The notes below the pieces were generated by a model. It was not told the origin of the DNA and ran no database searches. It worked only from the letters and a program-made list of their open reading frames with translations. From Bradyrhizobium sp. 170 (GTDB lineage Bacteria > Pseudomonadota > Alphaproteobacteria > Rhizobiales > Xanthobacteraceae), in NCBI RefSeq assembly GCF_023101085.1, contig NZ_CP064703.1, positions 6,262,001 to 6,326,000 of the forward strand: DNA of 64,000 bases, written 5' to 3'. Position numbers and translations under genes: made by a program. Below, piece after piece: positions 16,020-25,900 of the stretch. Position 1 is the stretch's first letter; each line of letters opens with the position of its first letter.

Positions 16020-16907
16020 TTGGCCCACAGCGAGATCGACGCCATCCGCGCATTGCTGGGCTCGAAGCCGCGGCCGGTTGGCTGGTCGGAGCGGCGGCAG
16101 CGCCTCGACGAGGTCGGATCGACCTGGCCGGTGGCGTCCGACGTAAAATGCGAGGCGGTCGATTGCGACGGCGTCGCCGGTGAATGGTCGATCGTTCCGG
16201 GCAGCGAGCCTTCGCGCGTGCTGCTGTATTTCCACGGCGGCGGATATTGCTCCGGCTCGATTGTGAGCCACCGCCGGCTGGTGACGGAGGCCGGGCGCGC
16301 GGCACGCACACGCACGCTTGCGATCGACTATCGGCTTTCCCCTGAACATCCCTACCCTGCCGCGCTTGACGACGCGCTCACGGCATGGCGCTTTCTGCGC
16401 CGGCACGGTATTGCAGCGACGCGGATCGCCGTCGGCGGCGACAGCGCCGGCGGCAACCTGACGCTCGGGCTGATCAACCGGCTGCGCGCGGCGGGAGAGC
16501 CGCTGCCCGCCTGCGCCTGGCTGATTTCGCCGTGGACCGACCTCACCATGTCAGGCAGCACGCTCGCGACCAAGGACGCCATTGATCCGCTGATTCACAA
16601 AGCCTACCTCGCTGAACTCGCGGATGCCTACGCGCCGCCATCGATCGATCGCCGCGATCCGCTGGTCTCGCCCCTGTTTGCCGATCTCACGGGTTTTCCG
16701 CCGGTCCTGATTCAGGTCGGATCGGCCGAGACGCTACTCGCGGACGCGACGCGGCTCGCCGAGGCCGCAGGGGCGACCGATGTCGATGTGACGCTGCAAA
16801 TCTGGCCGCACATGATCCATGCATGGCCGGTCTGGAATGCGAATCTCGAGGACGGCCGACGCGCGCTGGCGTACGCCGGCCAGTTCATCCGGACGAATAT
16901 CCGTTAG
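16020..16907 (+). CDS. Alpha/beta hydrolase of the hormone-sensitive lipase (HSL) family
   Basis: 295 aa. The HSL oxyanion motif HGGGY occurs as YFHGGGYCSGS near residue 73, the nucleophile elbow is GDSAGG near 141, an acidic residue lies in the SAETLLADA region and the catalytic histidine in HMIHAWP near 261. Members hydrolyse short acyl esters. The start is TTG at 16020, with GGGAG about nine bases upstream. Divergent from hsp20, sharing a 240-base intergenic region. Confidence 0.92.
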   Translation: MAHSEIDAIRALLGSKPRPVGWSERRQRLDEVGSTWPVASDVKCEAVDCDGVAGEWSIVPGSEPSRVLLYFHGGGYCSGSIVSHRRLVTEAGRAARTRTLAIDYRLSPEHPYPAALDDALTAWRFLRRHGIAATRIAVGGDSAGGNLTLGLINRLRAAGEPLPACAWLISPWTDLTMSGSTLATKDAIDPLIHKAYLAELADAYAPPSIDRRDPLVSPLFADLTGFPPVLIQVGSAETLLADATRLAEAAGATDVDVTLQIWPHMIHAWPVWNANLEDGRRALAYAGQFIRTNIR

Positions 16908-17050
16908 CCAAGGGCCGTTCCTGTAGCCCAAAACCCTGATCTTGCGGGGTTTTGCCCGGAATCCCGCGGCTTCCAGGCAAATCCCGGGTTTTAGCGCCGC
17001 CTGGCCTGTGCTATTCGGGAACATTGAATCACGTCCGGATTTGGAGTCGC

Positions 17051-17557
17051 ATGATCGAACTCGCCCCCCGGAGTGCCAGCCCCATCGCGCGTTTCGGCGG
17101 ACAGCCGATTGCGATCGCCGCTGCAGCCCTCGTCATTGTTGTGGTTGGCGTAACCTCTATCACCCTCTGGCGTGCCTATACCGGCAGCGCCCCCGAGACC
17201 GAACGCGTGGCCGCGACCCGGCAGTTGCAGGCGCGCGCCGCACAGGCGTCCGAACAATTGGTCGAGAAGACCAAGGGTCTGGAGGCGACGCAGCAGGAAT
17301 CGATCGATCAGCTGCAGGTGGTGCAGGATCAGCTGCTGACCGTACGCCGCCTGCTCGCCGCGCAGCAGGCCGACAACAAAAAGCTTTCCGAGCAGGTCGG
17401 AACGCTCACCGAAGCGATCGACGGCTTGCGGCAATCCTTTGCCAGCACGCAAGCCTCCGAACCCGCCGCGGCTCCCGCGCCGCGCACGCGGTCAGCCAAG
17501 GCAAAGCCCCGCTCAAACCGGAGCGCGAACCGCAGCCGCGCCAAGGCGCGCGGCTGA
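17051..17557 (+). CDS. Membrane-anchored coiled-coil protein, 168 aa
   Basis: An N-terminal hydrophobic helix (about residues 20-44) precedes a long coiled coil rich in Gln and Leu heptads (about 60-140: QLQARAAQASEQLVEKTKGL and onward). A very basic, alanine/proline-rich tail follows (AKAKPRSNRSANRSRAKARG). The architecture suggests an inner-membrane protein with a periplasmic coiled-coil stalk and nucleic-acid- or wall-binding tail, but no family is recognised. GGAG lies 4 bases before the ATG, a short spacing. Confidence 0.7.
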   Translation: MIELAPRSASPIARFGGQPIAIAAAALVIVVVGVTSITLWRAYTGSAPETERVAATRQLQARAAQASEQLVEKTKGLEATQQESIDQLQVVQDQLLTVRRLLAAQQADNKKLSEQVGTLTEAIDGLRQSFASTQASEPAAAPAPRTRSAKAKPRSNRSANRSRAKARG

Positions 17558-17922
17558 TCGGTATGAACGGCGCTTGGCGATGAAGCCCGCTCAGCGGGCT
17601 GACGCACGTCCGGCCCCTCACCTGTCCAGCCGCCTCACAACGACCGTCATTGCAGGTACCTTGAGAGGCGGTCCGATCCGGGCCACGCCATCATGCGGCC
17701 GGGCGACGGGATATTTTCCACCGTTACGGCACGTCTTGCCGCAACTTTTTTCCGCCTTTGTGAACTGGTTCACATATCCCCGCAGGAATCCCGGGCATCC
17801 TGAAATTCACCGGATGGCGTGAGCCGATTTCAATATCCGGGGCTGGCAAGGTCGTTGACGGTATACTGCGTCGACGGCCTTGTTTTTTTGCGCCCCTTTA
17901 ACCGCCGCGGCGTGCAAGAACC
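17558..17922. other. Intergenic 365 bp between convergent genes, nothing identified
   Basis: Contains a short palindrome AGCCCGCTCAGCGGGCT at 17584-17600 without a T-run. I see no gene, and no clear terminator for either flanking gene. Confidence 0.4.
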
Positions 17923-19689
17923 TCAGTAGCTTACCGACGCCTGCAGCGATACGCGCCAGGATCCGGCCGGGGTGTGCAGCCCGTCGGTCATTGCCCTGGC
18001 CGCCAGCAATTTGGAATTGAAGTTCGACCCGGCCGCAAAGTCTAGTCCGGCCCCGACCGACGACAGCGTGGAGTCGCGCCGGAAAAACAGATCCCGCCCC
18101 CAGCCGACGTCGGCCAAGAGGAACGGCGCCAGCGTGCCCGGCATCCAGGAAGGCATGCTGGGCATCGAGACGTAGAGCGAGTTGCGCAGGATCATGGCCT
18201 GGTCGACCGCACCGTCTTCGGTCACATAACCGCGCACCGCGTGGATCCCGCCGAGCCCGATGCGTTCGGTGTCCGGAAGCGGCTTGGACGATGCCAGCAC
18301 GGACACTTCTGATTTCAGCGACAGGCCCTTCGGCAGCGGCGTCACGCGGCCAAACTCGAGGGTGACGAGATTGGTCCGCACGTCGGTGATGCGTCCATTG
18401 GTGAAGGCATTCCAGGCGAGCGAATTGTTGCCGGACAGGATGCCGCCGGGGTTGGACTTGAACCGGACGTCGAGGGTGTTGGCGCCCAGATTGTCCGACC
18501 AGCGCCCGTTCCATCCGACCACCAATTGGGCAACATCGGCGCTGCCCTCCGCGACAGGCGTACCATCGAAGATGGTCGTGCGTAGCTGATGCTTGAGTTC
18601 GACGCCGCCGAGGAGATCGCCGATCGCCGGGGGCACCAGACCGGACAGCGCGGTCCGAACGATTGCCGAGGCCTGGCTGGTTTGAGTCTTGATGCGGAAC
18701 AGATTGTTGGGCCGCTCATTGGTCAGCACGTGATCGCCCACGACTTCGAGACTTGTGCGCAATCCGAGCGGCGTGAGCAACCGTCCCGCCTGACTGACAT
18801 ACTTCGCGTCGTCGGGCCGGCTGAACAGCCCGTCGTCCATCCAGAAATTCCCGCTGCCGGTGAGCTGATAGGACGCGAAGATATCGGCGGACGGCGCCCC
18901 GCTGGCGCCGACATAATAGCGATTGCGGTCGGTCAGGAGCGTGCCGCTGTTGGCATAGCCGGCGTACACCTGCCACGGCTTGCGGTCCGTCACCTGGATG
19001 TTGACGTCGGTCAGGCCGAGATCCTTGCCGGGACCGAACACCGCTTCGACCTGCCGAAAGGGATTGCGGTTGGCCCAGTCGAGATCGGTCTCGAGTTTAC
19101 GCGCATCGATTTCCTGTCTGGGGACGAGGCGGATGCGGCTTTGCGGATAGCTCTCGGGTGCGGCTCCCGTGACCTTGATGCCGGCGACCTTGAAGACGAT
19201 CACGCGCAACTGGAGCACGCCGGACGATACTTCCTGCGGCGGCAGCGTGACCGACACGAATGGTCGCCCGGCCTCGCGGTAAGCCGCGGCCACCGCCGCC
19301 TGCACTTCGGCAATCAGCTTGCGGCTGAGCGGCCGATCGACGAATGGCGTGAGTTGCTCGCGGAGTACTGCGGTGTCGATTCCGCTGACCTGACTTACAT
19401 CGACACCCTTCACGCCGCTGATCGGCTTCGCGCCGGCGTTTGCTCCAATCAGGACGATGCCTTGAACATTCACGCCGAGCGGCGTTGCGTCATCGCTCTT
19501 GAGCAGATCGTTGGTATCGATGTTGATCGCCGACGCGCGGCGCGGCGGCTCCGGCGGCAGATTGCGCTCCACCACTTGCGCCTGCGCGATGCCATCAGGC
19601 GCGATCGCAACGGCGCAGGTCATGATCAGCGCGCAACAGGTGCCGATTCCGCTTCCATGACGCGCGGATGTTCGCGCCCGTTGTGTCAT
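17923..19689 (-). CDS. TpsB outer-membrane transporter (ShlB/FhaC/HecB family)
   Basis: About 588 aa. Signal peptide ends IAQA, then two POTRA-like domains (about residues 70-230: FVDRPLSRKLIAEVQAAVAA, followed by VSVTLPPQEVSSGVLQLRV), then a beta-barrel with the conserved loop-6 tip motif VRGY at residue 486. The C-terminus ends in an aromatic residue (ASVSY), as expected for Bam-assembled barrels. It is the pore for the TpsA exoproteins encoded just upstream. The frame is open to an ATG at 19917, but only the ATG at 19689 gives a signal-peptide start; an ATG at 19725 is also possible. There is only one TpsB for two TpsA genes in this window. Confidence 0.9.
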   Translation of the reverse strand: MTQRARTSARHGSGIGTCCALIMTCAVAIAPDGIAQAQVVERNLPPEPPRRASAINIDTNDLLKSDDATPLGVNVQGIVLIGANAGAKPISGVKGVDVSQVSGIDTAVLREQLTPFVDRPLSRKLIAEVQAAVAAAYREAGRPFVSVTLPPQEVSSGVLQLRVIVFKVAGIKVTGAAPESYPQSRIRLVPRQEIDARKLETDLDWANRNPFRQVEAVFGPGKDLGLTDVNIQVTDRKPWQVYAGYANSGTLLTDRNRYYVGASGAPSADIFASYQLTGSGNFWMDDGLFSRPDDAKYVSQAGRLLTPLGLRTSLEVVGDHVLTNERPNNLFRIKTQTSQASAIVRTALSGLVPPAIGDLLGGVELKHQLRTTIFDGTPVAEGSADVAQLVVGWNGRWSDNLGANTLDVRFKSNPGGILSGNNSLAWNAFTNGRITDVRTNLVTLEFGRVTPLPKGLSLKSEVSVLASSKPLPDTERIGLGGIHAVRGYVTEDGAVDQAMILRNSLYVSMPSMPSWMPGTLAPFLLADVGWGRDLFFRRDSTLSSVGAGLDFAAGSNFNSKLLAARAMTDGLHTPAGSWRVSLQASVSY

Positions 19690-19988
19690 GCGCGATCCGA
19701 AATGTCCTGAAAGCGCTAGCATCATGACGTCCGCAGCCTGCGAAGGCTTCGCGGTATCGACGTGTGAGTCCGCATGAGCTGCACGTTCCGACGTTCTGTC
19801 GCACACGGCGAACAATGAATAAGTCGACCAATATGGTTTATGGATTAAGAACGGCTTAAGGTTGAGTTCCGTGTGTGACATAACTGCTGCGTGAACGGTT
19901 GAAACGAATCCGCTCACACCAACTTACGCGTGCATCAACACACCGGAATGTGTGTGTGGCCGCCTGCCGTGGCCTCACGCAATCAACG

Positions 19989-22900
19989 TCAATTGTCGGC
20001 AAAGGCTGGCAGCCGATCGCGAGTGATCATCGTGTCGACGAATCTGGCGCGTTCGCCAATCCGCCGATTGTGCGGATGAGGAAGCTCGAGGCATTGCCTG
20101 GATTTGCAGATGATTGCGGGAGACGCTTGCTCGATGCTCACGGGCTCGCGCATCTGCTCGGGCGGCTGCGGCGCGGGCAAAGCCACCCGCGACTTCACGT
20201 AAGCTCCGAGTTCTGCGGTCGGTACGCGAGGAGCCGCCGCTGGCGTGACCGTGAGGTTCGCTCCAACAAAGGCGAAGGCGTAGTTCGAGGAGGCCGCCAG
20301 CGTCCCCAGCGTGATGCCGTACACGCCGGCTTCGCTGGAAGTCGTCGCCGACGTCGCCAGCGCGCCCGACAGCGTATCGCCATTGACCAGGCCCGAGCCG
20401 CCAACCTGATAGGTCAGCGCAGGATTGGCTTCGCCATAGGTGCGGCTCTGGGTATCCGCCGTGACGGTGATCGCGCGCGGCGTGACGGTCAGATTGGCGC
20501 TTGCATAGTTCAGCGCGTAGTTGCCCGAGGCCACCAGCGTGCCCTGCCCGATGCCGTAGGTGCCGACATTGCTCGAAATTGTCGCAGATGTCGCCAGCGC
20601 ACCCGACAATGTATCGCCATTGACCAAGCCGCCAACCTGCCAGGTCAGCGCCGGATTGACGTCGCCATAGGCGCGGCTCTTGGCGTCGGCCGTCACCGTG
20701 AGCGCCCGCTGGGTGACCGTCAGGTTGTTGCTCGTATAGTTCAGCGCATAGTTGCCCGAGGCCGCCAGCGTGCCCTGCCCGATCCCGTAGGTGCCGACAT
20801 TGCTCGAAATTGTCGCAGATGTCGCCAGCGCACCCGACAATGTATCGCCATTGACCAAGCCGCCAACCTGCCAGGTCAGCGCCGGATTGACGTCGCCATA
20901 GGCGCGGCTCTTGGCGTCGGCCGTCACCGTGAGCGCCCGCTGGGTGACCGTCAGGTTGTTGCTCGTATAGTTCAGCGCATAGTTGCCCGAGGCCGCCAGC
21001 GTGCCCTGCCCGATCCCGTAGGTGCCGACATTGCTCGAAATTGTCGCAGATGTCGCCAGCGCACCCGACAATGTATCGCCATTGACCAAGCCGCCAACCT
21101 GCCAGGTCAGCGCCGGATTGACGTCGCCATAGGCGCGGCTCTTGGCGTCGGCCGTCACCGTGAGCGCCCGCTGGGTGACCGTCAGGTTGTTGCTCGTATA
21201 GTTCAGCGCATAGTTGCCCGAGGCCGCCAACGTTCCCTGCCCGATCCCGTAGGTGCCGACATTGCTGGCTGTCGTTGCCGATGTCGCCAACGCGCCCGAC
21301 AATGTATCGCCATTGACCAGGCCCGAGCCGCCGACCTGATAGGTCAGCGCTGGATTGACATCACCATAGGCGCGGCTCTGGGCGTCCGCCGTCACCGTGA
21401 TCGCCCGCTGGGTGACGGTGAGGTTGTTGCTCGCATAATTCAGCGCATAGTTGCCCGAGGCCGCCAGCGTCCCCTGCCCGATCCCGTAGGTGCCGACATT
21501 GCTGGCTGTTGTCGCCGATGTCGCCAGCGCACCCGACAATGTATCGCCATTGACCAAGCCGCCAACCTGATAGGTCAGCGCCGGATTGACGTCGCCATAG
21601 GCGCGGCTCTTCGCATCCGCCGTGACGGTGAGCGCGCGCTGGGTGACGGTCAGATTGGCACTCGCATAGTTCAGCGCGTAGTTGCCCGAGGCCACCAGCG
21701 TCCCCTGCCCGATGCCGTAGACGCCGACATTGCTGGCTGCTGTCGCTGATGTTGCCAATGCGCCAGACAGCGTATCGCCATTGGCCAGGCCCGAGCCGCC
21801 AACCTGATAGGTCAAGGCCGGGTTGGCATCACCATAGGCGCGGCTCTGGGTATCCGCCGTCACAGTGATCGCCCGCGGCGTGACTGTGAGATTGGCACTC
21901 GCATAGTTCAGCGCATAATTGCCCGAGGCCGCCAAGCTACCCTGCCCGATCCCGTAGGCGCCGACATTGCTGGCTGTCGTTGCCGATGTCGCCAACGCGC
22001 CCGACAATGTATCGCCATTGACCAGGCCCGAGCCGCCGACCTGATAGGTCAGCGCTGGATTGACGTCACCATAGGCGCGGCTCTTGGCATCGGCCGTCAC
22101 GGTGAGCGCGCGTTGGGTGACGGTCAGATCAGCGCTCGCATAGTTCAGCGCATAATTGCCCGAGGCCGCCAAGCTACCCTGCGTGATGCCGTAGGTGCCG
22201 ACATTGCTCGGAATTGTCGCAGATGTCGCCAGCGCACCTGACAGCGTGTCACCATTGACCAAGCCGCCAACCTGATAGGTCAGCGCTGGATTGACATCGC
22301 CATAGGCACGGCTCTTCGCATCGGCCGTGACGGTGAGCGCGCGCTGGGTGACGGTCAAATCAGCGCTCGCATAGTTCAGCGCGTAATTGCCCGAGGCCGC
22401 GAGGCTTCCCTGCCCGATCCCGTAAATACCGACATTGCTGGCTGTCGTCGCTGACGTCACCAGCGCACCCGACAATGTATCGCCGTTGACCAGGCCCGAA
22501 CCGCCGACCTGATAGGTCAGCGCTGGATTGGCATCGCCATAGGCACGGCTCTTCGCGTCAGCCGTCACGGTGATCGCCCGCTGGGTGACGGTGAGGTCGT
22601 TACTCGTATAGTTCAGCGCGTAGTTGCCCGAGGCCGCCAAGCTACCCTGCCCGATCCCGTAAATGCCGACATTGCTCGAAGTTGTCGCCGACGTCGCCAG
22701 CGCGCCCGACAGCGTGTCACCATTGACCAAGCCGCCAACCTGATAGGTCAGCGCCGGATTGACGTCGCCATAGGCGCGGCTCTTGGCATCGGCCGTCACG
22801 GTGATCGCGCGCTGGGTGACGGTGAGGTTGTTGCCCGTATAGTTCAGCGCATAGTTGCCCGAAGCCACCAGCGTCCCCTGCCCGATCCCGTAGGTGCCGA

Positions 22901-25900
22901 CATTGCTGGCTGTCGTCGCCGACGTCACCAGCGCACCCGACAGCGTGTCACCATTGACCAGGCCGGAACCGCCAACCTGATAGGTCAGCGCCGGATTGAC
23001 GTCGCCATAGGCGCGGCTCTTGGCGTCGGCCGTCACCGTGATCGCGCGCTGGGTGACGGTGAGGTTGTTGCTCGTATAGTTCAGCGCGTAGTTGCCCGAG
23101 GCCGCCAGCGTGCCCTGCCCGATCCCGTAGGTGCCGACATTGCTGGCTGTCGTCGCCGACGTCACCAGCGCACCCGACAGCGTGTCGCCGTTAACTAGCC
23201 CGGGGCCGCCGACTTGATAGGTGAGCGCCGGATTGGCATCGCCATAGGCCCGGCTCTTGGCATCGGCCGTCACCGTGATCGCGCGCTGGGTGACGGTGAG
23301 GTTGTTGCCCGTATAGTTCAGCGCATAGTTGCCCGAAGCCACCAGCGTTCCCTGCCCGATCCCGTAGGTGCCGACATTGCTGGCTGTCGTCGCTGACGTC
23401 ACCAGCGCACCCGACAGCGTGTCGCCGTTGACCAGGCCCGAACCGCCGACCTGATAGGTGAGCGCAGGATTGGCATCGCCATAGGCCCGGCTCTTCGCAT
23501 CGGCCGTCACCGTGAGTGCGCGCTGGGTGACGGTGAGGTTGGCGCCTGTGAATGAAGACAGTGTGTAGTTGCTCGAGGCGGCCAGCGTGCCTTGCGTGAT
23601 GCCGTAGAGGCCGACATTGCTGGCTGTTGTCGCCGACGTTGCCAGCGCACCCGACAACGTATCGCCATTGACCAGCCCGGAGCCGCCGACCTGGTAGGTC
23701 AGCGTCGGATTGGCGTCGCCATAGGCCCGGCTCTTGGCGTCGGCCGTTACCGTGATCGCACGCGGCGTGACGGTGAGATTGGCGCCTGTAAATGAAGACA
23801 GTGTGTAGTTGCTCGAGGCGGCCAGCGTGCCCTGGGTGATGCCATAGAGGCCGGCATTGCTGGCTGTCGTCGCCGATGTCGCCAGCGCACCCAACAACGT
23901 ATCGCCGTTGACCAGGCCGGAGCCGCCGACCTGCCAGGTCAGCGCTGGATTGACATCGCCATAGGCCCGACTCTTGGCATCGGCCGTGACGGTGATCGCG
24001 CGCGACGTGACCGTCAGCGCGGCTGGCGTTTGGATCAGGCGATAGGCCTGTCCGGTGGTGCTGGTGACGCTGCCGCCCGCTGTGATCGCGTAGCTGCCAA
24101 CATTGGACGTCGTCGTCGCCGTCGTCGACAGCGAGAGGCCGCCGAGAATGGCTGATGTGTCGCCGGTGTGCAGGCCATAGGACGTATAGGTGAAAGCCGG
24201 GTTGGCATCGCCGTAGGTCCGCGACGCATTGGCGGGATCGACGCGCAGGACATAGTTGACGCCGTAGAGCTGCGGATAATAACCGGCGCTCGGCGCCGAC
24301 CACACGTTGGCGAAGTCCCAGCCGGCGTACGTGGTCGCGTAGTTGGCAGGATTCTGCATCTGGCTGGTCGTCAGGCCGATCCCGCCGTTGACGGTTCCGT
24401 TTCCGATGGCGGCGTTCTGGCCTGTCGTCACCGTGTCAAAATAGGATTGGGTGATCGTGCCACCGTTATTGCCGACCAGCCCGCCGAGGGTAGAGCCGCT
24501 CACCGCCCCGGCGACGTAGGCCTGGGTGATGGTGCCGCTATTGTTGCCGGCAAGACCTCCGGCGTACTGGCCGCTGACCGCGCCGACGGCGTAGGCCTGT
24601 GCGATCGCGCCGTCATTGTAGCCGACAAGCCCGCCGACATAAAAATTAGGGCTGCCGACCGTCGCGCTGGCATAGGATTGCGTGACGTTGCTGCCCGTAC
24701 CAACGTTGTACCCGACCAGCCCGCCGATATATCCGCCTGTGCCGTTCACCACGCCAGTCGCATAGGACCGCGTGATGGTGCCGGCATTGGTGCCTGCCAG
24801 CCCGCCGACATGGTTGCTGCCGGTCACTGCGGCACCCAGTAGACCCACGTCCTGCACCGTTACGCCCGCGCCGACATACCCAAACAGTCCGACATCATCG
24901 GTGGTCGGCCGATTGATGGTCAGGTTGGCAATGGTGTAGCCTTGGCCGTTGAACGCTCCGGTGAATTTCGTGGTGGTGCTGCCGATCGGGGAGAAGCCCG
25001 CCGACGACCACATGCCGGGATATTTGCCGTTGACGGCCGCCAGGCTGGAGCTGAGGTCGATATTGCCGGCCAGCGTATAGCTCGCGCCGAGATTCATCGC
25101 CATCAACTGAAGCTGGTGCGCGTTGGTGATGGTGGTTTGATGTTCCCAGCGGCCGAACGGCCGGGTTTGGCCGTCGACCATGAACCAACCGGCCGTGCCC
25201 GCTCCCGGAAAGCTGAAGCTGCTATAGGCGCTTTGCTTGAAGGCGTAGTTGGCGGCGGCTGACTGCGCCGGGTCGCTGGTCACGGCCGTCGCGCTGCCCG
25301 AACCGGTGCCGATGGCGGACGTCTTTCCGCTCGTGTAGGTGTCCCAGTAGGACGCCGTGATGGAGCCGCCGTTGAAGCCGATCAGCCCGCCGACAGCGCT
25401 CGGGCTAGCGCCGGTGCCTGTCACGGCGCCCGTTGCATAGACCTGTGATACCGAGCCGGGGTTAGTAGCGCAGCCGGAACTGCCACAGTTATTCAACCCG
25501 ATGGCACCGCCAACGTAGAGCGGTCCGCTCACGGTGCTGCTCGAATAGCCATTCGACACGGTCTGAAAGTTGTAGCCGATGAGACCGCCGGCGCCGGCAC
25601 TGGTGGCGGTGACCGATCCGCTCGAATAGACGTTGCTGACCGTCCCGTAGTTCGTGCCGACGATCCCGCCGACAATCTCCCAGCCGGTGACGGTCGCACC
25701 GATGACGCCAACGTTGCTTACCGTGCCGCCGGCGCCGAGATAGCCGATCAGCCCGATGTTTTGGACTGACAGCCGATTGATGAAGAGCCCGGAAATCGTG
25801 TGGCCCTGGCCGTTCAAGTTTCCGCTGAAGCTGGTCCCGCTGCCGATCGGCTCGAACCCGGCGCCGCTATTCCAGCCGGATGTAACGCCGGCATCGATGT

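Noticed and set aside
19899..21749. 616-codon open frame on the plus strand with an Arg/Gln/Ile-rich periodic sequence
   Set aside because: It is the antisense of the MBG repeat array and its periodicity simply mirrors the coding repeats of the minus strand.
20241..24002. Possible CRISPR array because of regular tandem repeats
   Set aside because: Units are 231-240 bp and in frame within one protein; no short repeats with unique spacers are present.
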